Below the pieces are notes generated by a model. It saw nothing but the letters and a program-made list of their open reading frames with translations. It had not been told where the DNA came from and made no database searches. DNA of 64,000 nt from JAAFIW01 sp031414805 (GTDB taxonomy: Bacteria; Pseudomonadota; Gammaproteobacteria; Burkholderiales; Burkholderiaceae_C): NCBI GenBank assembly GCA_031414805.1, contig JANOQJ010000021.1:25590-89589 (forward strand), written 5' to 3'. Shown piece after piece: positions 43,512-51,047 of the stretch. A program made the translations under genes and the position numbers. How positions within the stretch are numbered: position 1 is the stretch's first letter; each line of letters starts with the position of its first letter.

Positions 43512-44078
43512 ATGCCCAACGCCGCCCAACTCGCCGAAGGCAACCCCGCGCTGCTGGCAGCGGTCATGCGCAGCCGCAAGATGTTGAATCGCCGTGCGTT
43601 GGTGGCGGCCGCCGCCAGCGCTGTGCCAGTGCCCGGGCTGGACTGGGCGGTGGACGCAGCGCTGCTATCCAAACTCATACCCGACATCAACCAGGAATTT
43701 GGCCTCTCCCCAGCCCAATTGGACAAACTCACCCCCAACAAGCGCGAGCAGGTGCAAAAAGCCACCACCCTGGTGGGCTCGGTGCTGATCGGCAAGCTGA
43801 TCACCAAAGAAGTCATCGTAGTCATGGCCAAAACCGTGGGTGTGCGCATGACGGCCAAACAAGCCACCAAATACGTCCCGCTGGCTGGCCAGGCCTTGAG
43901 CGCGGTGATGGGCTACACCGCGCTGCGCTACTTGGGCGAAGAACATTTAAAAGACTGCGTGCGCGTGGCGCAGGCTGCGCAACTACAACTGCCGCCTCCG
44001 CAAGGCACCATCACCATCATGGATGCCCCCGACAAACCCGCCGCCCGGCGCCCTGCCCCGCGCAAAAAGCCCGATTGA
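43512..44078 (+). CDS. DUF697-like membrane-associated protein
   Basis: A 188-residue protein with hydrophobic helices (ALVAAAASAVPVPGLDWAVD; TLVGSVLIGKLITKEVIVVM; LAGQALSAVMGYTALRYLG) and a basic, proline-rich C-terminus. The pattern resembles DUF697/YcjF-type proteins found next to small GTPases or in envelope-stress contexts. It starts 18 bp after the GlsB-like gene and probably shares its transcript. Confidence 0.7.
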   Translation: MPNAAQLAEGNPALLAAVMRSRKMLNRRALVAAAASAVPVPGLDWAVDAALLSKLIPDINQEFGLSPAQLDKLTPNKREQVQKATTLVGSVLIGKLITKEVIVVMAKTVGVRMTAKQATKYVPLAGQALSAVMGYTALRYLGEEHLKDCVRVAQAAQLQLPPPQGTITIMDAPDKPAARRPAPRKKPD

Positions 44079-44117
44079 AAAGAGCCCGAGTTATTGATCC
44101 GGCACGATTTATTCCCG

Positions 44118-44205
44118 ACCGTTCGCCCTGAGGTAGCTATTCCGACTGTCCTGAGGTATCGAAGGAAGGGCTCGCGTGGGTTTCGATACCTCAGCCCGAA
44201 CGGGA
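44118..44205. repeat. Family C repeat copy
   Basis: CCGTTCGCCCTGAGG, ATTCCGACTGTCCTGAGGTA, TCGAAGGAAGGGCTCGCGTG, then GGTTTCGATACCTCAGCCCG and AACGG. The ends are inverted repeats (CCGTTCG.CCTGAGG/CCTCAGCCCGAACGG), so a stem of ~14 bp can form. It occupies most of the 210-bp gap before the SDR gene. Confidence 0.8.
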
Positions 44206-44288
44206 ATTCGCAATTCAATCGTTCCGTATCAATAGTTGAGCTTTTTGTTGGTGCCGCAGAGGTACCGAACCACAACAAGAGACAGACC

Positions 44289-45122
44289 ATGCCCCGCAAA
44301 ACCAATACCGCAACCACCACCAACAACCCTACAGCCCTGGTCACCGGTGCCTCATCCGGCATCGGCGAAGCTCTGGCCCGGCGCTACGCCCAAGCCGGCC
44401 ACAACGTGGTGCTGGTTGCCCGTAGCGCCGACAAACTGCAAGCCCTGGCCGAAACGCTGCGGGCCACCCTGAATGTGCAAGCCCATGTGCTCGCCGCCGA
44501 CCTGTCGGGGCCCGGTGCGGCGGCCAAGCTGGCGGCAACCGTGCAGCGGAAAAAGCTCAGCATCGATGTGCTGGTCAACTGCGCAGGCGTGCTGCACCAA
44601 GGCCCGTTTGCGGGCATGAAAGCCACGACCCACCAGCAGATGATTGACCTGAACATCTCGGGCCTGACCGCGATGATTGCGGCCTTTTTGCCAGCCATGC
44701 AAGAGCGCGCAGCCCAGGGCCACCGCGTGCGCATCCTGAACGTCGCCTCCATTGCCGCTTTCCAACCCATCCCCATGCTGGCCACCTACGCTGCCACCAA
44801 AGCCTATGTGCTTTCGCTGGGCGAGTCGTTGGCCGAAGAACTGCGCGGCACCGGCATCACCGTCACCACCCTGTGCCCCGGCATCACCGCCACCGCCATG
44901 CTCAGCGGTGCAGCTGGCGCCAACAGCAAAATCAGCCAGATCCCTGGCTTCATGGTCGGCTCCGTCGACAGCGTCGTCCGCCAAGCCTTCGATGCCTGCC
45001 AACGCGGCGACGCCGTGTGCGTGCCTGGCACCTTCAACCAGGTCTTCACACTGGGCTCCCGCTCGACACCCAAATGGCTGGTGCGCAAGCTGGGTGGATT
45101 GGTGGGGCGCAATGCAATGTGA
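44289..45122 (+). CDS. Short-chain dehydrogenase/reductase
   Basis: A 277-residue classical SDR. Cofactor motif TGASSGIGEALARRYA near the N-terminus, NVASIA with the catalytic serine, and catalytic YAATK. NADP-type residues (VLVARS) follow the second strand. The start is ATG 44289. The substrate cannot be inferred; neighbours are unrelated. Confidence 0.88.
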   Translation: MPRKTNTATTTNNPTALVTGASSGIGEALARRYAQAGHNVVLVARSADKLQALAETLRATLNVQAHVLAADLSGPGAAAKLAATVQRKKLSIDVLVNCAGVLHQGPFAGMKATTHQQMIDLNISGLTAMIAAFLPAMQERAAQGHRVRILNVASIAAFQPIPMLATYAATKAYVLSLGESLAEELRGTGITVTTLCPGITATAMLSGAAGANSKISQIPGFMVGSVDSVVRQAFDACQRGDAVCVPGTFNQVFTLGSRSTPKWLVRKLGGLVGRNAM

Positions 45123-45137
45123 AAGAAATTGGATCCG

Positions 45138-45180
45138 GCCCTTTTCGTTTCTGCTCAAGCAGCTATCAAAAACATAGTGA
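45138..45180 (-). repeat. Family A repeat copy, partial
   Basis: Read on the minus strand: CACTATGTTTTTGATAGCTG, CTTGAGCAGAAACGAAAAGG, G. The distal arm is lost. It lies between two convergent genes. Confidence 0.78.
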
Positions 45181-45187
45181 ATTCGCC

Positions 45188-46156
45188 TCAGCGCGCGATT
45201 TGGCGCGCCAGCATGCTGTCGCGTAGCGCGCTCAGAAAACCTTTGACGGCAGGCGACAGGTCTTTTTTCTTGCGCGTGATGATGCCCAGATTGGCCATGG
45301 AAATCGGCAGTTGCACCGGCAGGATAGCTACCAGGCCGTACTTCGCGTAGTGCCGCGCCACGTCCAGCGGCACCACCGAGATCATGTCACTGGCTTCGAG
45401 CAGGGAGGTGGTCGCCAGGATCGATGAGGTTTCGACAATGTCGGGCGGTGCAGCCAAGCCGGCGTGTTGTAGTGCCTGCTCGACCCGACGCCGCATCGGG
45501 CTGCCCAACGGATGCAGGATCCAGGTGTGGGTCACCAGGTCGGTCAGCGTGACCTGGGCCAGCTCAAACAGCGGATGGACAGGCCGTGCCACCACGCTCA
45601 TCGGCTCGCCTTCCAATTGCTCGATGTCCAGGTCTTCGTTATAAAACTGGTCGGGCAGGCGGCCCAGCACCACGTCGAGATCGCCACGCAACAGGGCCGG
45701 CATCAGCAGGTCGCTGGTGTCGACTTGCAGCGACATGCGCACCCGGGGGTGGTCGACCTTGAAACGCGCCAGCCCCTGAGTCAGTAACACAGGCGTAGCA
45801 CCCATGACACTGCCAATTCGCACCAGCCCAGCCGCACCCGCTGTCAGTGCGGCTATTTCGTCGCCAGCATGCGCAAAGTCATGCAGCACACCGCGTGCAT
45901 ATCGAATCATGACCTCGCCATAGACCGTGGGCTCCATGCCGCGCGCATGGCGCTCGAACAACAACACGCCCAACCCCTCTTCAAGCTGTTGCAGCAGCGC
46001 GGTGGCGGCGGGCTGTGTGGTGTGAATGGCTGCTGCTGCCCGCCGCAGGTTGCGGTGCTCGTCCAGGGCGTCCAGCAGCATGACCTGCCGACTCTTGATG
46101 CGTAGCTGGCGAAAAAGGTTGACAGGTAGGGCTGGTGTGCCACTGGCATCGTCCAT
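45188..46156 (-). CDS. LysR-family regulator, probable regulator of the adjacent enolase gene
   Basis: A 322-residue LTTR: N-terminal helix-turn-helix (RRAAAAIHTTQPAATALLQQ) and a C-terminal effector domain. The start chosen is ATG 46156 (MDDASGTPALP); a start 8 codons earlier is possible. It is divergent from the L-fuconate dehydratase-like gene and shares an AT-rich 100-bp intergenic region containing a dyad, the classic LysR regulator-target layout. Confidence 0.87.
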   Translation of the reverse strand: MDDASGTPALPVNLFRQLRIKSRQVMLLDALDEHRNLRRAAAAIHTTQPAATALLQQLEEGLGVLLFERHARGMEPTVYGEVMIRYARGVLHDFAHAGDEIAALTAGAAGLVRIGSVMGATPVLLTQGLARFKVDHPRVRMSLQVDTSDLLMPALLRGDLDVVLGRLPDQFYNEDLDIEQLEGEPMSVVARPVHPLFELAQVTLTDLVTHTWILHPLGSPMRRRVEQALQHAGLAAPPDIVETSSILATTSLLEASDMISVVPLDVARHYAKYGLVAILPVQLPISMANLGIITRKKKDLSPAVKGFLSALRDSMLARQIAR

Positions 46157-46195
46157 GAATGATCCAAAAATGAGAATCAAAATATATCAAATGAC

Positions 46196-46217
46196 GATTG
46201 GATGGATATCGCCAATC
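46196..46217. promoter_or_regulatory. Dyad in the LysR/enolase divergent region
   Basis: GATTGG, 10 bp, CCAATC. The symmetric site lies midway between the divergent starts (46156 and 46257), as expected for a LysR-type recognition site; direct evidence of binding is lacking. Confidence 0.4.
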
Positions 46218-46256
46218 CACCTACGCTTGACTATCTTTTCACCTTGAAAGACAAAA

Positions 46257-47558
46257 GTGCCGACCACCGTTACCCGTCTCTCGGTTCGCGATATCCGTTT
46301 CCCCACCTCGCGCACGCTCGACGGCTCAGACGCCATGAACACGGCGCCGGACTATTCCGCGACGTATGTCGTCCTTCACACAGACGCGCCCTCGGCGCTG
46401 GAAGGTCACGGGCTGACCTTCACGATTGGCCGTGGCAATGAAATCTGCGTCGCTGCCGTCAACTCGTTGGCTTCATTTGTGGTCGGCCACACGTTGGAGG
46501 AAATCACCGGCAACATGGGGGCGTTCTGGCGCAACATCACAGCAGGCGACAGCCAGTTGCGCTGGCTCGGCCCAGACAAAGGCGTGATGCACCTCGCCAC
46601 GGCGGCCATCGTCAACGCAGTGTGGGATTTGTGGGCCAGGTCTGAAGGCAAGCCGGTCTGGAAACTGCTGTCCGACATGAGTCCGGGGGAACTGGTGCGC
46701 TGCCTGGACTTCCGATTCGTCACCGACGCACTCACACCGGAGGAGGCGCTGGCCATACTTCGCCGCAATGCCCGTGGCAAGGCTGCGCGCGAGCAGGAAA
46801 TGCTGGCGCAGGGTTACCCGGGCTACACCACCTCCGCTGGCTGGCTCGGATATTCTGAGGAAAAGATGCGCCGCCTGGCCAGCGAAGGCGTGGCGCAGGG
46901 CTGGACCCATTTCAAGCAAAAGGTTGGCGGCAATATTGAGGAAGACATCCGCCGCTCGGCGATCCTGCGCGATGAGATTGGCTGGGACCGCAAGCTCATG
47001 ATGGACGCCAACCAGATGTGGGAAGTCGATGAATCAATCACCAACATGCGGCGATTGGCGGCCTTCGATCCCTGGTGGATCGAGGAGCCGACCAACCCGG
47101 ACGACATCCTCGGTCACGCGGCCATCCGCGCGCGCATCGCCCCGATCGGTGTGGCCACCGGCGAGCATTGCCACAACCGGGTCATGTTCAAGCAGTTGAT
47201 GCAAGCCAAAGCCATCGACTTTTGCCAGCTTGACGCCGCCCGTCTTGGTGGCCTGAACGAGGTGTTGGTGGTGCTATTGATGGCCGCCAAGTTCGGTGTG
47301 CCGGTGTGCCCGCATGCTGGCGGGGTGGGCTTGTGCGAGTACGTGCAGCACGTCTCGCTGTTTGACTACATCGCGGTGTCTGCCTCCCTGGAAAACCGCG
47401 TGCTGGAGTATGTGGATCACCTGCACGAGCACTTTCTTGACCCGGTGGTGATCCGCAACGGGCGCTACATGCCGCCCCAGCGCCCCGGTTACAGCATCGA
47501 GATGCACGCAGCGACGCTCGAGCAGTTCGAGTTCCCGAACGGTCCCGCATGGACCTGA
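46257..47558 (+). CDS. Enolase-superfamily dehydratase, L-fuconate dehydratase-like
   Basis: A 433-residue mandelate-racemase-group enzyme. The catalytic lysine pair is in FKQKVGGN, metal ligands in DANQMW, EEPTNPDD and TGEHCHNR, and a late general-acid region near CPHAGGVGL. The N-terminal VRDIRFPTSRTLDGSDAMN matches L-fuconate dehydratases, which convert L-fuconate to 2-keto-3-deoxy-L-fuconate. The start GTG 46257 is preceded by GAAAG. It is followed by a Bug binding protein that may deliver the substrate, but no other sugar-acid gene is present, so the substrate stays open. Confidence 0.85.
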   Translation: MPTTVTRLSVRDIRFPTSRTLDGSDAMNTAPDYSATYVVLHTDAPSALEGHGLTFTIGRGNEICVAAVNSLASFVVGHTLEEITGNMGAFWRNITAGDSQLRWLGPDKGVMHLATAAIVNAVWDLWARSEGKPVWKLLSDMSPGELVRCLDFRFVTDALTPEEALAILRRNARGKAAREQEMLAQGYPGYTTSAGWLGYSEEKMRRLASEGVAQGWTHFKQKVGGNIEEDIRRSAILRDEIGWDRKLMMDANQMWEVDESITNMRRLAAFDPWWIEEPTNPDDILGHAAIRARIAPIGVATGEHCHNRVMFKQLMQAKAIDFCQLDAARLGGLNEVLVVLLMAAKFGVPVCPHAGGVGLCEYVQHVSLFDYIAVSASLENRVLEYVDHLHEHFLDPVVIRNGRYMPPQRPGYSIEMHAATLEQFEFPNGPAWT

Positions 47559-47600
47559 CCTTCAAGCGCATTTCCAATCACCACTACACAGAGAGACACC

Positions 47601-48557
47601 ATGAAGACATTTACCTCCCGCATCCTGGCTGGCCTGTTGTGCGCTATCGCCCTACCCATCACGGCGTTAGCCCAGGGGGCTTACCCCAACAAACCGATCG
47701 AACTGATCGTTCCTTACCCAGCCGGTGGTGGCACGGATGTGCTGGGCCGGGCTTTTGCGCTGGCCTCCGTCAAGCATCTGCCGCAAAGCTTGATCGTCCT
47801 CAACAAGACCGGTGCCAGTGGCGCCATCGGCTGGGCCGACGTCATCAATGGCAAGCCTGACGGTTACAAGGTCGTCCTGCTGGCGACCGATCTGATGACG
47901 CAGCCCAACATGGGTTTGACCAAAATCACCTACGAGGACTTCATTCCCATCGCTCGCCTGAACTACGATCCGGCGGCCATCACGGTGCGTGCCGATGCAC
48001 CGTGGAACACGGTCGAGGAATTCATCCAGGCCGGCAAGAAAGGCGACTTTCGTGTTGGCAACGGTGGCAATGGCTCCACCTGGCACCTCGCCGCGGCGGC
48101 CGTCGAAGACAAGACTGGCGTGAAGTTCAACCACATTCCGTTTGCCGGTGCTGCACCGGCCATCCTGTCCCTGCTGGGTGGCCACATCGAGGCCATCACG
48201 GTGAGCGCAGCGGAAGTCAATGCCTATACGTCAACCGGCAAGCTGAAGACCCTGGCCGTCATGTCTGAGCAGCGCATCAAGGGCTTTGAGAAGGTGCCTA
48301 CGCTGAAGGAACGGGACATCGACATTTCCATCGGCACCTGGCGCGGCCTGGCTGTGGCCAATGGCACGCCACCCGATGTCGTTTCTACCTTGCGTGCGGC
48401 AACCGCCAAGATCGTGACCGAACAAAGCCTTCGTGATGCGCTGGATCGCCAGAACATGGGTTATGCCTATGCGGATGGCGAGGCTTTCGGTGCGGTGATG
48501 GCCAAAGACCACCTTTTCTACAAAGGCCTGATCAGCAAGCTCGGCTTGAAGCAATAG
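47601..48557 (+). CDS. Bug/TctC-family periplasmic solute-binding protein
   Basis: A 318-residue protein with a signal peptide ending ALAQG, then the family motifs YPNKPIELIVPYPAGGGTD and GWADVINGKPDG. Bug proteins bind small carboxylates for TctAB transporters or for sensing. No tctA or tctB gene is adjacent, as is usual for this expanded family. It lies 42 bp after the enolase gene with its own RBS (AGAGAGACACC). Confidence 0.92.
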   Translation: MKTFTSRILAGLLCAIALPITALAQGAYPNKPIELIVPYPAGGGTDVLGRAFALASVKHLPQSLIVLNKTGASGAIGWADVINGKPDGYKVVLLATDLMTQPNMGLTKITYEDFIPIARLNYDPAAITVRADAPWNTVEEFIQAGKKGDFRVGNGGNGSTWHLAAAAVEDKTGVKFNHIPFAGAAPAILSLLGGHIEAITVSAAEVNAYTSTGKLKTLAVMSEQRIKGFEKVPTLKERDIDISIGTWRGLAVANGTPPDVVSTLRAATAKIVTEQSLRDALDRQNMGYAYADGEAFGAVMAKDHLFYKGLISKLGLKQ

Positions 48558-48569
48558 CTGACCCCTGCT

Positions 48570-49412
48570 TCACTTCCCCGCAGCCGGGAAAAACAACTGC
48601 TCACCGCCAATCGTGTAACTGGCAATCGCGCCCTGCCCAGCCCGCGACACGAGCCAATCAACAAAGCGCTGGGCATCAGCCGCTTTCACATGCGGGTGTT
48701 TGGCGGGGTTGACCACCAGTGCGCCGTAGGGGTTGAAGAGGCGGGTGTCGCCTTGCACCAGCACGGCCAGGTCGCCCCGGTTTTTGAAGGCGAGCCAGGT
48801 GCCGCGGTCGGTCAGGGCGTAGGCGTTGGCTTGTGTGGCGATGTTCAGGGCGGGGCCCATGCCGCAGCCGCATTCTTTGTAGCCTGTGCCTTTGCTGGCG
48901 ACGGCTGCGAGGCCCCAATACCGCAGCTCGGCGGCGTGGGTGCCGCTTTTGTCGCCCCGGGAGATGAAGGCGGCGTTGTGGGTGGTGATTTTTTTCAGGG
49001 CTGAAACCACGTCAGCGCCTTTGACGGTTGCAGGGTCAAGCTTGGGGCCGACGACGATGAAATCGTTGTACATGACGCTGTAGCGGCGTGTGCTGAAACC
49101 GTTGGCCACCAACTTTTCTTCGGCTGCGGTGTCGTGTACCAGCAGCGCATCGGCGTCGCCCCGGCGGGCCATGTCCAGCGCCTGGCCAGTGCCCACAGCC
49201 ACCACTTTCACGTCGATGCCGCTGGCTTGTTTGAACCGCGGCAGCAGGTGGCCAAACAGGCCGGATTGTTCGGTGGAGGTGGTCGATGCGAGCGTGATGG
49301 ACTGGGCTTGCGCTGCGCTACAGACGCAAGTCAATGCTATTAATAGCATAGCTGCTTGAGCAGTATTCACTAGGGCGGGAGGCCCAAAAGGCTTAAAACT
49401 GACACATCTCAC
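48570..49412 (-). CDS. tupA: Tungstate ABC transporter substrate-binding protein
   Basis: A 280-residue periplasmic oxyanion-binding protein of the TupA type: STTSTEQSGLFGHLLPRF near the start, VGTGQALDMARRGDADALLV, and SRGDKSGTHAAE for the anion site. The start is GTG 49412, overlapping the ATPase gene stop. The N-terminal ~36 residues should be the signal peptide (cleaved after SAAQA), but residues ~6-30 (SFKPFGPPALVNTAQAAMLL) are the translation of a family A repeat. An internal ATG at 49349 would leave only a 15-residue signal sequence. Confidence 0.88.
   Translation of the reverse strand: MRCVSFKPFGPPALVNTAQAAMLLIALTCVCSAAQAQSITLASTTSTEQSGLFGHLLPRFKQASGIDVKVVAVGTGQALDMARRGDADALLVHDTAAEEKLVANGFSTRRYSVMYNDFIVVGPKLDPATVKGADVVSALKKITTHNAAFISRGDKSGTHAAELRYWGLAAVASKGTGYKECGCGMGPALNIATQANAYALTDRGTWLAFKNRGDLAVLVQGDTRLFNPYGALVVNPAKHPHVKAADAQRFVDWLVSRAGQGAIASYTIGGEQLFFPAAGK
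49332..49400 (+). repeat. Family A repeat encoding the tupA signal-peptide region
   Basis: AATGCTATTAATAGCATAGC, TGCTTGAGCAGTATTCACTA, GGGCGGGAGGCCCAAAAGGC, TTAAAA. A full copy, in frame on the tupA strand as N-T-A-Q-A-A-M-L-L-I-A. Confidence 0.85.
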
Positions 49413-50170
49413 ACCAACTCACCCTGCAAAAACATTTGTGCCGCAGGGGACACGCGCGCCAACACCTCGCGGTTGAAAAACGAATCCACCGGCAAGTCAG
49501 CCAGCAACTGGCCCTGCTCCAGATACAGCACGCGGGTGGCCAGGCGCTTGACCTGGCCCAGGTTATGGCTGGCAAAAACAAGCGTCAGGCCGTGCGCGTC
49601 ATGCGTCATGGCCGACAACGCGGCCAGCGTGGCCAGGCGGGCTTCCACCTCGCGCTTGGCGTGCGGGTCCAGGCTGGCGGTGGGCTCGTCCAGCAGCAAC
49701 AGGTGGGGTTTCAGGCTGAGCGCGCGGGCCAGTGCCACGCGCTGCTGCTGGCCCACAGAGAGGGTGTAGGCCGGACGCTTGGCCAGCTCAACCAGGTCAG
49801 CCTGCGCCAGGGCTTGCAGTGCCTGCTCGCGTGCCGCGCGCCACGCCACGCCACGCAGCCACAAGCCCAGCGCCACATTGCTCTGCACCGAGGCGCGCAG
49901 CAACTGAGGTTGCTGGAACAACATGGCTTGGCGCAGGCCAGGCTGCGTGACGACCTGGCCGCTGCTGGGACGCAACAGGCCATGCAGCAGACGCAACAGG
50001 CTGCTTTTGCCACTGCCGTTGGCGCCCACCACGCCGACGCGCTCGCCCGGCTCAATGTGAAAAGTCAGGTCTTGCAGCACCATGACCGGCCCCAGCACCA
50101 AGTGGGCCTGGTGCAGTTGCACGTAGGCGTTGGCAGCGGGCGAATGAGGCGGTAAGGTGTGCTGAAACAT
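49409..50170 (-). CDS. tupC: Tungstate ABC transporter ATP-binding protein
   Basis: A 253-residue ATPase: Walker A GANGSGKSS, signature SVGQQQRVALARAL (variant of LSGGQ), Walker B LLLLDEPTASLD, H-loop VFASHNLGQ. The variant signature with an intact Walker B is common in TupC-like proteins. It lies between the permease gene and the binding-protein gene; all three are on the minus strand. Confidence 0.9.
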   Translation of the reverse strand: MFQHTLPPHSPAANAYVQLHQAHLVLGPVMVLQDLTFHIEPGERVGVVGANGSGKSSLLRLLHGLLRPSSGQVVTQPGLRQAMLFQQPQLLRASVQSNVALGLWLRGVAWRAAREQALQALAQADLVELAKRPAYTLSVGQQQRVALARALSLKPHLLLLDEPTASLDPHAKREVEARLATLAALSAMTHDAHGLTLVFASHNLGQVKRLATRVLYLEQGQLLADLPVDSFFNREVLARVSPAAQMFLQGELV

Positions 50171-50191
50171 GGTGCGTTGTGGCCTGCTGTG

Positions 50192-50914
50192 TCAGGCCAT
50201 GGCCCAGGCCACGCGGCGAGTGGCGGCGTGCAGCCGGCCTGCGATGCCCAGCATCAAATTCAGCGCCAGCACCACGGCCAGCAACACCAGACCTAAAGCG
50301 AGGGCCAACGGCAAATCGCCCTTGCTGGTTTCCAGTGCGATGGATGTCGTCATCACGCGGGTGAAGCCCTCAATATTGCCACCCACCACCATCACCGCGC
50401 CCACTTCCGAGATGGCCCGGCCAAACGAGGCCACCACCACGGTGAGCAACGCCAGCCGTTCGTCCCAGGCCAGCAGCAGGCTGCGCAGCGCGGTGCCGGC
50501 ACCCAGGCTTTGCAGCTGCTCGCCGTGACGCTCCTGCGCGTCTTGCACCACCTGGCGGGTCAGCGCGACAACCACCGGCAGCACCAGCAGCGACTGCGCC
50601 AGCACCATGGCCTTGAATGAAAACAACCACCCGAGATGGCCCAGCGGCCCCTCGCGCGACAGCAGCAAATACACCACCAGGCCCACCACCACCGAGGGCA
50701 AGGCCAACAAGGTGTTCAACACCGCCAGCACCGCGCCGCGACCGACAAACTGCGCTACGCCTAGCCAGGCCCCGAGCACCAACCCCAGGCTGCAAGCCAG
50801 CGCACACGCACTGGCACTGACCGCCAGACTGCGCCCCACAATGGCCAGCAGCGCGCTGTCCAGCGTGGTGATCAGGACGAGGGCTGCCTGGGCACTGTCG
50901 GCAAAGCTGTTCAT
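50192..50914 (-). CDS. tupB: Tungstate ABC transporter permease
   Basis: A 240-residue ModB/TupB-type permease with about five membrane segments and the EAA-like coupling loop (SLGAGTALRSLLLAWDE; ASFGRAISEVGAVMVVGGNI). The start chosen is ATG 50914 (MNSFADSAQ), which matches related permeases; an ATG at 50944 adds ten residues. It is the first gene of tupBCA, importing tungstate for molybdopterin-type enzymes. No molybdenum-cofactor gene is near. Confidence 0.88.
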   Translation of the reverse strand: MNSFADSAQAALVLITTLDSALLAIVGRSLAVSASACALACSLGLVLGAWLGVAQFVGRGAVLAVLNTLLALPSVVVGLVVYLLLSREGPLGHLGWLFSFKAMVLAQSLLVLPVVVALTRQVVQDAQERHGEQLQSLGAGTALRSLLLAWDERLALLTVVVASFGRAISEVGAVMVVGGNIEGFTRVMTTSIALETSKGDLPLALALGLVLLAVVLALNLMLGIAGRLHAATRRVAWAMA

Positions 50915-50990
50915 GGTGGCGATGGTAGTGGCTGCTGACCACATGGCGAAACCAGGGGACCAATTGACCGGTAACTTGATGTCATATCGG

Positions 50991-51038
50991 CCTCTAGCCC
51001 TTGTAGAACGTGCTCAAGCAGCTATCAAAATATGAGTA
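50991..51038 (-). repeat. Family A repeat copy
   Basis: Read on the minus strand: GCTTACTCATATTTTGATAG, CTGCTTGAGCACGTTCTACA, AGGGCTA. It lies between tupB and the EgtB/SenA-like gene, i.e. between the upstream end of tupBCA and the downstream end of the latter. Confidence 0.82.
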
Positions 51039-51047
51039 AGCAGTAAA

